Of a DNA stretch of 64,000 nucleotides, positions 40,161 to 50,485 are shown in pieces. Within the stretch, counting starts at the first letter, position 1; each line of letters starts with the position of its first letter. The position numbers and the translations under genes were made by a program. The DNA lies in NCBI GenBank assembly GCA_030278955.1, contig JAOANR010000013.1:40460191-40524190 (forward strand), given 5' to 3'. Source of the DNA: Hygrophila difformis (Eukaryota > Streptophyta > Magnoliopsida > Lamiales > Acanthaceae). The notes below the pieces were generated by a model. That model saw only the letters and a list, made by a program, of their open reading frames with translations, made no database searches and was not told where the DNA came from.

Positions 40161-41230
40161 AAATGAGAACATTGAATATTGGGGATTTTGGGTTGGGGGG
40201 GGGGGGGGGGGGGAACGTGGTAACATGACGAGTGAGGAATATGGTAAAGTTTCTTTTACATGTGTGGTAAAATATTTTAAAAGTGTGGTAATTAGGTTAT
40301 GAAGTGTGGTAACCCAATTTTTTTTAAATGAGAACATTAAATTGTTAGGGATTTTTGGGGGAAAAAAACTTGGTAACATGAAGAGTGGGGAATATGGTAA
40401 AGTTTCCTTTTACAAATGTGTTAAAATAGTTTTAAAGTATGGTAAGTAGGTTATTAAGTGTGATAATCCAAATTTTTTTAAAATGAAAACATTGAATTTT
40501 GGGGATTTTTTTTTTGGGGGGGGGGGAGGGGACTTCATAATATGACGAATGAGGAATATGGTAAAGTTTCATTTACGTGTGTGGTAAAATATTTTAAAAG
40601 TGTGGTAATTAGGTTATGAAGTGTGGTAACCCAATTTTTTTTCTAAATGAGAACATTAAATTGTTGGGGATTTTGGGGGGAAAAACTTGGTAACATGAAG
40701 AGTGAGGAATATGGTAAAGTTTCCTTTTACAAATGTGGTAAATAGTTTGAAAGCGTGGTAAGTAGGTTATGAAGTGTGGTAACCCAATTTTTTTTTAAAA
40801 TGAGAACATTGAATTTTGGGGATTTTGGTGGGAAAAAATGTGGTAACATGACGAGTGATGAATATGGTAAAGTTTCTTTTTACATGTGTGGTAAAATATT
40901 TTAAACGTGTGGTAATTAGGTTATGAAGTGTGGTAACCCAAATTTTTTAAAAATGAGAACATTAGATTGTTGGGGATTTTTGGGGGGAAAAAAACTTGGT
41001 AACATAAAGAGTGAAGAATATGGTAAAGTTTCCTTTTACAAGTGTGGTAAAATATTTTGAAAGTGTGGTAAGTAGGTTATGAAGTGTGGTAACCCAATTT
41101 TTTTTTTAAAATGGGAGCGTTGAATTTTGGGGATTTTTGGAGGGAAAAACATGGTAACATGACGTGAGAAATATGGTAAAATTTTATTTTACATATGTGG
41201 TAAAATATATATATTTTTTTCTTTTATTAC
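40161..41230 (+). repeat. 155-bp tandem array with alternating unit types
   Basis: Seven units start at about 40161, 40326, 40480, 40647, 40797, 40953 and 41108. Odd units have GAATTTTGGGG and ATGACGAGTGAGG; even units have TAAATTGTTGGGG and ATGAAGAGTGAGG. This is a two-unit higher-order repeat. Each unit contains several copies of TGTGGTAA. A run of 19 G lies at 40195-40213. Confidence 0.85.
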
Positions 41231-41760
41231 ACTTATGGGTATAGTTGGTATTTCACATCTAGTACATTATTACACTAATTTATTTATATTGTTAAGTATA
41301 GTTATGGTTTTAATCTTTTGGGGGGGTTAGGTTGGAGTTTTGTGAGTGGTGGGGGTTGGCCAAAACTTTAAGTTTGGTGGGGGCTGAACTCTAAGTTCCC
41401 CCAAATTTTCGGACCATCCTCCAACTTTGATAACTTAAAAATGTTATTTCAAATAAATTTTTAAAAAATTCTACGAGTTAAATAAATACAACTCAAAAAA
41501 ATTTGATGAATGCCGACATATGAGTGTCAATATTTATCAAAAACAAAAAAATGTGATGAAGATCACTTTCTTCCCTATTTCTCAAAATTTCAACTAATTT
41601 TCTAACTACATTAAAAACAATCACTCACTACACTAAACTCTTTTACCTAACAAAACCACTTCATAAGGCTATTTGATTCTTACATGGAAACCCAAAGCCT
41701 TGGGAAAGAATTAGCCATCACCATAAATGTGATCATTTTCTTGACTAAAATGATGGAAAC

Positions 41761-43514
41761 TCAGCGCTCAATGTCCATATAATCCCTTTCCTTCACACAA
41801 GCTTCACTCCCATAGTTGGATGTGAACGAGTAGAACTTCTCGGGGCTCATCTCCCACTCGACCCTTGCAAGCCAATCCTCGTGATTAGGCTGGGTGCCAC
41901 ACCTCTCTAGCTTGCCAAGGCTCGCCATGCGGTTTTTTATATCCCCGCACTCATCCGCATCAATACCACGGCGATCCATATCCAGAGTCAAAACACTCCC
42001 TTTCAAAGTGTCCGGAGAGCCTACCATGCAGTGGTTGCCGAACAACTGTGGTGGGATACCCAACTCACTGGTCGCGTCCCATTGCAATATCTCCCTAAAG
42101 TTGTTATGAGATTTAGGAACCCTAGTGCAAAATACTTCCTTGAAGTTTTTCGCCAATCCACGGTTGTAAAGGTTCTTCCTCCGATCATATTGGTACCGAA
42201 AATTCTCATACGTAGTCTGAGAAAGAGAGAGAATATTAGTACCGAACAAATGTACAATACGAGCAAACTATAGATACTAGAAAATGCATGCCACAAATAG
42301 TGACAAAAAAGTGTCATTTAAGTCATCTACCCCTTTATGTCAAATAACCATAATAACTTTTATTACAAAAAGCGACAACTTCTTGTAGTAGAAAGCGACA
42401 AGAACCTGATTTGTGGCGATTAAGTACACGTGAAACGTGGTTAGGCCACCAACAAACCAACAAATCATGAACGTATACATGACCAGCATTCCTGCAATAG
42501 GCGATTCTTCGATTGCCATCAAGAGCGACAAATTCTCCTTACGGATCAAATTCTTGATGTATACCAAGCAGCACGTCAGGACATACAAACACAGGCACGT
42601 CGTTCCCGACACAAACATGAAAAAGTGCCGGTAGTTCCTCTGCACTACACCATGGAAAAAATTTGTTACCCAATCCATATCCTCTATGTGCAATAAAAAA
42701 TCTTCCACATTACAAAATATATCATCAATCAAACAACCTTCCCGATGCACTGTCCAACCCACGGGCAGTGGTGATCGAAGCGTTCGACGCAGTTATTACA
42801 TATAGAGCAATGGGAGCACCGCGGCGGCCGATACAACATACACGTCTGGCAATACTTAACCTTCACGACCACCCCATTCACCGTCACGTTCCTTGTCAAT
42901 GGCACGCCGTTGCTGATATGACCGCTGGTCCACTCTGTCGATATACTCGACGTGTCTGAATCCGCGGGGTCCGGAGGCTGGCATTTCCTCGGGACAATCC
43001 CAGGATCTCTTCCAGAAGTGAGCAACAAAAGAATGACTGCCTGCATAATGGTTAATACAATCAAGACATATATGCATGCATTAATCCTAGGTTGCTAACT
43101 GTCTTCTATGTAAACTTTTGTAGAACTCACATAGAAAGTTAAGACAACAGAGAAAAGTATAACAAGAAAACCGAAGCCAGGGGGGAACGCCGCGACAAGC
43201 CCTGGAGCGACAAACGTCCAAAACAAGAACACGGGGATCAAAATTAGGGACAACGAGAGGTATATCGACTTTATGTCCGGACCAAATATCAATCTCCCAT
43301 GACAGAGGAATTTCTGCAATAACGTCATTTGAATCATCAACATTTCTTCATTACGAATGAAGAACGAACGAACAAACAAAAACAAACAATGTGGCATACA
43401 TACATTTCGTCCTTTCCAAACTTGATACAAGCGAATTGGGCGACCATTAGAATCAACAATGTACCGTTTTTCGGAGTGAGAGAGGAAGTCCCCATGGATA
43501 GAAGATGGATACAT
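41761..43514 (-). CDS. DHHC-type protein S-acyltransferase, five exons
   Basis: Exons: 43404-43514, 43131-43313, 42738-43040, 42406-42639 and 41761-42216, all GT-AG and phase 0, giving 428 residues. Two membrane spans lie in exon 2 ([19 protein letters not shown] and [13 protein letters not shown]). The cysteine-rich domain in exon 3 has [19 protein letters not shown] and the catalytic DHHC at about 187-190, followed by two more spans in exon 4 and a [12 protein letters not shown] cytosolic motif. These enzymes attach palmitate to cysteines of membrane proteins through a Cys-acyl intermediate. All key residues are present. The long C-terminal tail ends MDIER. It resembles Arabidopsis PAT5 to PAT8 by recall. 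Confidence 0.94.
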
Positions 43515-43944
43515 TATTAACGTTGTATGATGAGGGTTTTGTCCAAATAGTAATTAATGGCGATTTAGAAATGGTTGGTTAATGTTTTATTCCTAGTGTT
43601 GGAGGAGATGGGGAAGAGGCACTCCCCCTTACTGTCAATGTCCGATGGACCTCTGCAGGGGATGAAATATTTCGATTTGTTCTTGATTGAGAGAGATGAG
43701 AGAAAGAGAGAAGAACAAACTCAAACATGGATGCCATTCTTGTTATGGTTTGGGAATGATTATTAGCCTAAAATGTTACATTAGTTTCTTACAACTATGT
43801 TAGTTTCTTACCTTAGCTAGCTACCTCATGAATTGTCCCGGCCACCCCACCCCTCCACATTTTTTGCCACATTTACTTCAATACCATGGAAATTTATAAT
43901 CCCCATTATATATATTTCTCCCACTCTCTATTTATATGTCGAAT

Positions 43945-44371
43945 CAGGGCGACATTTTAGGGGCCCTAGGCAAAATAAAATAATAAATCTCAATTTTTGG
44001 ACTAATCCATTGAGGATCTTATGGATATTTAAGGGTTGTCTCACCCAAAGTAGAATTTTGCATACACAAACGCTCGAATCCAAGACTTTCGCTTAAAATA
44101 ATATGCCTCGATTGGATCTAAATAAATATATAATTGAAATATTTTTTAAAAATAAAAGCTAGTCGATATAAATGATTTTTTCTTATATTCATAAAACTAG
44201 AAATTTTTTGTGAAGGAAAAATTAATTGAAAAATTAATGTGTAGTTCTGCTCTATTAAAAGAGGAAAACATAAAAATATGAAGTGAAAACTTAATATCAT
44301 AGCAAAAAAATTATTATTAAAATTTAAAAATAAAATTTGGCACTTTTGGCCACTCCTCAGGACCGGTCCTG
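43945..44371. mobile_element. hAT-type MITE, 8-bp TSD
   Basis: Ends CAGGGCGACATTTTAGGGGC and, inverted, CAGGACCGGTCCTGAGGAG. Flanked by TGTCGAAT (43937-43944) and TGTTGAAT (44372-44379), an 8-bp duplication with one change. AT-rich inside, with no transposase. Confidence 0.8.
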
Positions 44372-44512
44372 TGTTGAATTGGCTGCAAATGTATTGTATA
44401 TATGTACATATATAGATACGATCATTTATGTTGAATAAAATGTGTTAGTTGTTGCCTTCCAAAATGAGGTGTTGATTTGTTCACATGCCTAGTACTATTC
44501 AAAATGCGACTG

Positions 44513-44662
44513 TGGACTACTATGCATATTACGGCTTTGGACTACTATGCATATTGCGGCCGTGGACTACTATGCATATTGCGGCTGTGGACTACTATGC
44601 ATATTGCGGCTGTGGACTACTATGCATATTGCGACTGTGGACTACTATGCATATTGCGGCTA
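44513..44662 (+). repeat. Six tandem 25-bp repeats in the copia U3
   Basis: Unit TGGACTACTATGCATATTGC plus GGCTG, repeated six times with few changes. The array ends 8 bases before the TATA box. The period is not a multiple of three, so the open frames across it are accidental. It may act as an enhancer of the LTR promoter. Confidence 0.92.
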
Positions 44663-44670
44663 GGAATGCC

Positions 44671-44678
44671 TATAAATA
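44671..44678 (+). promoter_or_regulatory. TATA box of the copia LTR
   Basis: TATAAATA in the sequence CCTATAAATAGAGG, directly after the 25-bp repeats. Confidence 0.8.
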
Positions 44679-45013
44679 GAGGCAAAAATATTTCATTTGA
44701 ATCACCCCAAAGTCATTTCATCTCATAGCACTCCAGAAGAGAGCAATAAACACCAAATGCTAGTGTAGGCTCTTCTTTAGTGAGTAGCTTTTGTAAGTCT
44801 CTTGTCGAGTGGGTTTTGTGCCAGGAAATTGTTTCCAAAACCCTTTGTATTATTTCTTCCCTCATAGTGAAATAATAATTCGGTGGGGCCCGGAGGACGT
44901 AGGCAAATTTGTGCCGAACCTCGTTAAATCTTGGTGTTCTCTTTATTGTTTAATTAATAGCTCCATTATTCGGGTATAATTTTGGTGGAAACTAACCCGA
45001 TTTCCACAACAAT

Positions 45014-45025
45014 TGGTATCAGAGC
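45014..45025 (+). other. copia primer-binding site, initiator Met tRNA
   Basis: TGGTATCAGAGC two bases after the LTR end. This is the standard plant copia primer site, complementary to the 3' end of initiator methionine tRNA. Confidence 0.92.
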
Positions 45026-45135
45026 CTTGGTTGCATAGTATGCTCTGTGGTCGCAGCTAAGCTGATCTTCCACATTAGAAACGCATCTCGGTTGAGCTAC
45101 CGTTTGTGAGCTATTAATTAAATTTTGAAGCAGAA

Positions 45136-45772
45136 ATGGCGGATAGGTCCGGTGAAACATCAACTTCAGATTCGAAGCCGTTGGTGACATCGTCATCACG
45201 GATGATGGTTTCAAATGCCAAATTTGACGTCGAAAAATTCGACGGTACCAATAATTTTGGTATGTGGCAGTGCGAGGTGTTGGACATCTTGTACCAGCAG
45301 GAGCTGGATGGGGCACTTGAAGAAACCAAACCAGATGGTGTTGATGATAAAGACTGGACGAGGATCAACCGCCTTGCGTGTGGTACAATTCGGCTATGTC
45401 TCTCAAAGGAGCAGAAGTATCCGCTTATGAGAGAGACGATGGCGCACACTCTGTGGAAAGAACTGGAGGATAAATTCATGAAAAAGAGCACGGAGAACAA
45501 GCTCTACATGAAGACGAAGCTGTATCGATTCCAGTATTTGCCCGGTACCACGATGAATGAACACATAACAAGATTCGATTCTTTGGTCACCGATTTATTG
45601 AATCTCGACGAGAAGATAGATGACGTTGACAAGGCGTTGATACTGTTAGCTTCGCTCCCCCATGAATACGAGCATAAAATTGTTAGTATGCTGACTGGAA
45701 AGGAAACAATTTCCTTTAAAGAAGTTACCACTGCCTTATATTCTAACGAGATCAGAAAGAAGGATAAGTTAG
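45136..45772 (+). pseudogene. copia gag, 5' part, truncated by insertion
   Basis: ATG at 45136, 212 codons of gag (KFDGTNNFGMWQ, YLPGTTMNEHITRFDSL) before the insertion point. The open frame runs on for 13 codons into the Athila LTR to 45813. There is no stop or frameshift in the remaining part, so the element was probably coding-competent here when it was interrupted. Confidence 0.92.
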
Positions 45773-45855
45773 TGAAACTTTTGACAATTTCCGTCCCACG
45801 AGCATTTTCTTAAAAATATACCAGGTTAGATTTGTTACATGAAAAGAGTTATGAT

Positions 45856-46077
45856 TCACGGGAAAGGGTTTAGGGATATATCCAGATTATTAGTCTTTTT
45901 GTTACTCAAGTGTGGTGCTTTAATTTCAAATGGCGCTGTGGTCCTCCCTGTCATGAAAGGTTGACAAATCTCATGGCATAGCCGGGATAGGTTGACCTTC
46001 AGCCTGTCACACTGAGGATCCCCGGCAAGTATGCCATGATGCTTCTCATCAATTCTTGCCATGAGAGTTCCTGCCAT
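45856..46077 (-). other. Leader short ORF, copy 2
   Basis: Same ORF as 2984-3205 (MAGTLMARIDEK), identical at protein level to 61130-61351. See the first copy. Confidence 0.35.
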
Positions 46078-48695
46078 GAAACTTTTGGCAAGTTCCCACT
46101 ACATGAGTATTTTCCGAAAAATCATGGTCCTGGTTTAGATTTTATTTAATGAAACCAATTTATGATGGCGGAGTTGTGATTAGGGATATATTTATAAGTA
46201 GTCATGTTTTTATTGCTCGTGTTTAAGAAACTGTGGCCCGAAAGCGCACGGTGTCAAAAATTGCAGTAATTTATAGTAAGACCGGATCGTTCACTGGAGG
46301 ATGTGCGATAGAAGCAGGTCCCACGTCGTTTTACTAGATTTTCCATTCGTATTGCTCAATAGGTTTGAAAGGTGACTAATAACTACTGACATGAATGTAA
46401 ATTAGATCTAGAAAGCAGTTAAATTATTCTACAAAGCAGATAAATCTATTCTAGAAAGCGGATAAGAATTATTCTAGGAATGCGGTAAATATTATCTATG
46501 AAAGCAGGAAAAATCACATTGTGCCAACCGTGAAGTTGAATTACAATGTAGACAGAAGGGACAGGAAGAAAAGAATGAAAATTGGACAAGATTGAGATAC
46601 GGCAATATTAAACTTCCATTTTTATACGCAGATCGTTGTTTGGGATAATTCTTTCAGATAGCTAATTCTCATGCTCTCAATAAGGCTTTCCCTTTAGCAG
46701 ACAGGTACTTGCAATATGAGTTTACATGTTCTTAAGACCGCAAATTCTAAGATACCACAGATTCGTAACTGCCCTGGCCTGGGTATGCTACTTCATCTGT
46801 GGTGGATAAGCAACACCCGACACATCATTTATTGAAATGCCAAGTACCACTATCATTCTCCCATGTCACGCCCAAAGATTTGAATCAAGCCCTAAACTAT
46901 CCCTTAACTGTCAATCCTAGTAGCAGTTACACAACTCTCAATACAACCGAGTGACCTCTAAGAAAGCGGTTAAAAGAAAGCGGTAAAGAAAGCATTTAAA
47001 ATCCTATCACTCGGAGGTTTTGAAAATCTGACCCTGGTAGTAAAAGACAGCTCCCCATCAGAATGACGGAGTATGGATCAAGAATTCCCGGCTCTCAGTG
47101 GACCACTAGTGTGTTCACTTTCTTCCGGGTGATTATGAGATACAAACTAATGAAACGACCTAATAATTTAGTTCGTTCCGGATGCACTCACTCAGGACTC
47201 AAAAGTAGGCTTTGGCAGAAGAAGATAGCAGTTGAAAGAAAACTCAACCCTATCTTGGAAAATAACCAAGGCCTGAATGATGTTCCTCTAAGATTATTTA
47301 CTACACTGTATTTGAATCCAAGTGGACCCCATCTCGGTGTAGCACCTAATCTTACATTTCCATCAACCAGCAATTTTGGAAAATAATGGATTTGAAAATC
47401 ATTCCCTGTCAGGTACTAGACTCTCAGTTAAAACACAGACCCTTTCAGTCTAGACGAGACCTAATCGCTGAATCTGCTTCTTAATTCCCAAAATATAACC
47501 CTTGATAGAATATGAATTAGTCATAACTGAAGAATTTATCCCTTACTCAGATCCGGATTTTATAAAGAGGTTTTTGTTGGGAGTTTATAAAGCAATATCT
47601 GTTTAAGATCTAGACTTCTATTGTCCAAGGGAAGGATTCCAAAATAATTACAGACCACAACATTACATAATATTATCATGCATAAGGATATATGGAAGTG
47701 TAAAATTAATTGACCCAAAATATAGAAGCGGGTCTAGACAGAAGGTGAAACACAGAATGGAATGGTCAAGGTACCAAAGTAATGGCAGAATGATCAGGTG
47801 GACTGTAAACATCTACTGTCCAATTTCCCAATCACTCGGATGGAGCGAATTTAGACGGTTTAGACCCTGTAATGGTGGTGTCAACACCAGTTGGGCCTCC
47901 ACTGTCTGTGAATTCGGATAAAAACCTACATGCTTCCTTTCTATAATGATCATCAGTTGGCATTGACTGATGCCAACTGACTCCCACTGCAGATTGGAAT
48001 TCGGGTTTGGAAATTAAGATAACAAAAATAAAACTGTATCTGGATGGAAATCAGTCGAGCAGCTATTATAACCCCGGATGGGCGAACCGCCAAGGCTTCC
48101 ACTAACAGCCATTCAGACCATGCAAAATAACAATTAGTAACTAATACCCGGAATACGAGCTAGTTATCCATGAGGGAATACCCGCCAACATTATTCTGAT
48201 GTATTCTTTACTAATGGTTCCACACAACACACAAAGACAAAATAAATAAGAAGCAAAAGAAGATCCATTGTATGAGAGACATTGGTTTCTCATGCAAGGT
48301 TGTGGATCGGGTCCACATGTAATGGTCTTAAATAATCCTTCCTACCATAATTAATTACAGTCCAGATTATCTGTTTAAGCCATTAGGATTTTGTTTATAC
48401 AAGAATGTTTTAATGGCAATTGAACAAAGGTCCTTTAATCATGATGATTATTGAAGAGTGATTATTGCTAATCTCAATTTTTTTAATCATTAATGAGTCA
48501 AGGGTTCAATCAGTTAAACGATGCCAATGGAGAATCAAAATTTGGGCAGCATAACACCCTATATTGCAATTCCAGAATGTTACATCCTAACCCGTGGGGC
48601 TATGATGTGAGTGTTGCAATATAAAATAGAGAGAGAATGAAATTTGTTTGAGATCAAATAGAGAGAGAGGAACCTTGTCGCTATATCATAAATGT

Positions 48696-49190
48696 TGTCG
48701 CGGACCGAGATCCGCGACATGGACATCCCGACAAGTTTTTAGAATTTTTGGCAGCATAACGCCTCTTTGTCGCTATGCAAGGTTTTGTCGCGGAACGTGG
48801 CTCCGCGACAAGGGTGACATCGCGACAAAGTGTTTTCAGAAAATTCTAAGGCATTTGAACCTTTGTCGCTATGCATGGAGATTTTGTCGCGGAACGTGGT
48901 TCCGCGACAAGGTGTTCAAAGATCAAAGAATCATGGCATAATTTTTCTGTCTCGGAATGGGCTTTTGTCGCGGAACGTGGCTCCGCGACAAGATGATTCC
49001 TCGACAAGAAGCCATGAAGACAAAATGCAAGAGTTTGGCTCCTTTGTCGCTATGCATGGATAGTTTTGTCGCGGAACGTGGCTCCGCGACAAGGTATTCC
49101 GCGACAAAGGGTTTTAAATTTGGAGACAAGTGTCGTGAAACACCTTGGTCGCGGAACAGCCACTCTGTCGCGGAACGTGGTTCCGCGCCA
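48696..49190 (-). repeat. Cluster of six CG-rich palindromes in the LTR
   Basis: Units at 48696-48719, 48785-48811, 48884-48910, 48965-48991, 49066-49092 and 49166-49190, built on TGTCGCGGA and TCCGCGACA arms with a 3- to 6-base loop. On the sense (minus) strand the arms pair GGAAC or GGAGC with GTTCC, so an A-U or G-U pair is kept. Spacers contain TGTCGCTATGCA half-motifs. They are 0.65-1.15 kb downstream of the TATA box, in the transcribed leader. Confidence 0.85.
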
Positions 49191-49844
49191 GAAGGCGGTT
49201 GGCGCCCAAGGTGGTTCAGGACAAAAGTCAGAAAAAGCAGAAATGAACAGTGGCATGCAAACAGCGTGATCTCACCCTATTTCAGATCAAAAAGCTATTC
49301 TAAGCTAAAAATAAGCAAGAAACATTCAAAATAAGGAAGAACATGCTTAAACAAAAATAACAAGACAGGGCAGAACATAAAAATAAAGCAGGAATCCTAA
49401 TCTAGGGTTTAATCACACATCCACACAACATTATCCATAATATGCTAACAGTAAACACAAAAAATAACAAAATGGGGGTCAAATGACCCCTAAATGAAAA
49501 AGAAAGCATAAATCCATGGGGTGTGAGACCCATTTCATGATTTGGGACACAAATGATGAATGTTTTCCCATATTATTGAAGAGGTGTTGTTAATACCCAT
49601 GATTTGGGTATTACAAACCCTAAAACAAGAGTTTAGAAACCAAAACATAGTATAAAGATGGCTATCTAAGCACTGTGAACAGTAAAACACTAATCTAAAC
49701 TAAACTAAGTGCAGAAATTAAATAATACATAAAAATAAACCTAACTACTCTACCTAAGAGAGAACTCCTACTGCTTGCCTTCAAGAACTCTAACAAATTT
49801 CAAACTTCCAACTATTCAACCCTTAGCTCATGGGAGACACCTCA

Positions 49845-49853
49845 TATTTATAG
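49845..49853 (-). promoter_or_regulatory. LTR TATA box
   Basis: The minus strand reads CTATAAATA within ACTTCTATAAATATGAGG, a strong plant TATA context, 617 bases into the LTR. Transcription would start about 30 bases further on. Confidence 0.75.
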
Positions 49854-49924
49854 AAGTGTAACCCTAAGCCCATGGGCCTTGATTCTAGCCCATTGTGTCT
49901 TAAGACATCACACACATCACAGCT

Positions 49925-50170
49925 TTGTCTCGGAACATCAAGTTGGTCGCGGAACACACTGCATGTGGCAAGGCTTCTCGACTGGGTCTTGTGTCTCTAT
50001 TTGTGCATCTTGGTCGCGGAATGGACCTTTGTCGCGGAGCATGCCATCGCGACAAGGGTCATCGCGCCAGGGCTTGGCTGGTCTCCTCTTCAGTTGGGGC
50101 CAGTTGGTCGCGGAACATGTCTTTGTCGCGGAACACTGCATCGCGCCAAGGGCTTCCGCGACAAAGGTCT
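49925..50170 (-). repeat. CG-rich half-sites and palindromes in U3
   Basis: Several GGTCGCGGAA and TTGTCGCGG motifs, with one 8-base palindrome around an 11-base loop (TTGTCGCG...CGCGACAA near 50029). They lie 75 to 320 bases upstream of the TATA box. The core is the same as in the leader cluster, but the arms are shorter. Confidence 0.75.
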
Positions 50171-50470
50171 TCCTGGGCCTGCTGGATTGGGCCAGATGGG
50201 CCGAAAATATTCTTTTTGTGGGCTTTTCTATCTTTTTCCCATCTTTTTGTTTCCTTTTCTTTTTCTCATGTTTTTGGATTTTTCTAACATAGATATGTAA
50301 TAAAATTACATATTTATGTCTTTTTCACACCAGCTTATTATTTTTACAATTATGCATAAATCAGTCCAATTCGACTGCTTTCTTACTTAATGTAAGACCG
50401 GAATGCGATCAAATGCCCGTTTAAGACACGGAAATGGATTGAAAATAATGGTCATTTTTGGCCATTATCA

Positions 50471-50485
50471 ACATCCTCACATTTA
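50471..50485 (-). other. Polypurine tract of the Athila-type element
   Basis: The minus strand reads TAAATGTGAGGATGT directly before the LTR start TGATAATGG. Two further copies of this sequence lie upstream at 52870-52886 and 54784-54800. Confidence 0.8.

Larger units (their letters stand above)
36882..41401. mobile_element. MULE-like DNA transposon, 4.5 kb, 9-bp TSD
   Basis: CAAATTTTC is repeated directly at 36873-36881 and 41402-41410, and the sequences just inside are weakly inverted (AATTATAG-TCCACCCCCC and ACTTAGAGTTCAGCCCCC), as expected for an old Mutator-like element. The interior has a captured two-exon gene fragment (37249-38286), a GACCGTCCC-rich tandem repeat, and inverted arrays of about 155-bp units containing TTACCACA at 38960-39260 and 40161-41230. 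No MULE transposase was seen, so it is non-autonomous or heavily eroded. The classification is moderately supported. Confidence 0.6.
44443..45011 (+). repeat. copia 5' LTR
   Basis: Begins TGTTAGTTGTTGCC and ends CCACAACA. Contains the 25-bp repeat array (44513-44662), then TATAAATA at 44671-44678. The polyadenylation side matches the remnant at 7673-7967. Confidence 0.85.
44443..45772 (+). mobile_element. Ty1/copia (Tork-like) element, 5' part, interrupted in gag
   Basis: LTR 44443-45011, primer site 45014-45025, leader and gag start at 45136. The Athila-type element inserted at 45772/45773 cuts gag after about 212 codons; the remainder should lie to the right of the window. The gag is very similar to that of the 3288-7989 element, but this copy is in the opposite orientation and its LTR U3 carries six 25-bp repeats that the other copy lacks. 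Confidence 0.92.
45773..50470 (-). repeat. Athila-type 3' LTR, 4698 bp
   Basis: The minus strand starts TGATAATGGCC at 50470 and ends AAGTTTCA at 45773, with TG...CA termini. The 2954 bases overlapping the right LTR are near-identical (offset 15274; the single difference I found is T at 47663 against G at 62937). A TATA box lies at 49845-49853, so U3 is about 0.65 kb and the rest is transcribed leader and U5. Confidence 0.9.

Noticed and set aside
44513..44662. CRISPR-like repeat array
   Set aside because: Units are directly adjacent with no unique spacers, in a plant retrotransposon LTR.
44477..44728. Two open frames of 60-80 codons with repeated peptides (DYYAY, LLCIL)
   Set aside because: They come from the 25-bp repeat, whose period is not a multiple of three. 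LTR promoter sequence, not a gene.
47063..47386. 107-codon ORF on the plus strand, identical at 62337-62660
   Set aside because: It is antisense to the Athila-type LTR and identical only because both LTRs are identical. No domain, and the older copy at 1-3287 does not keep it.
48696..49190. CRISPR-like or bacterial terminator hairpins
   Set aside because: Spacing is irregular, spacers are related to one another, and the context is a plant LTR.
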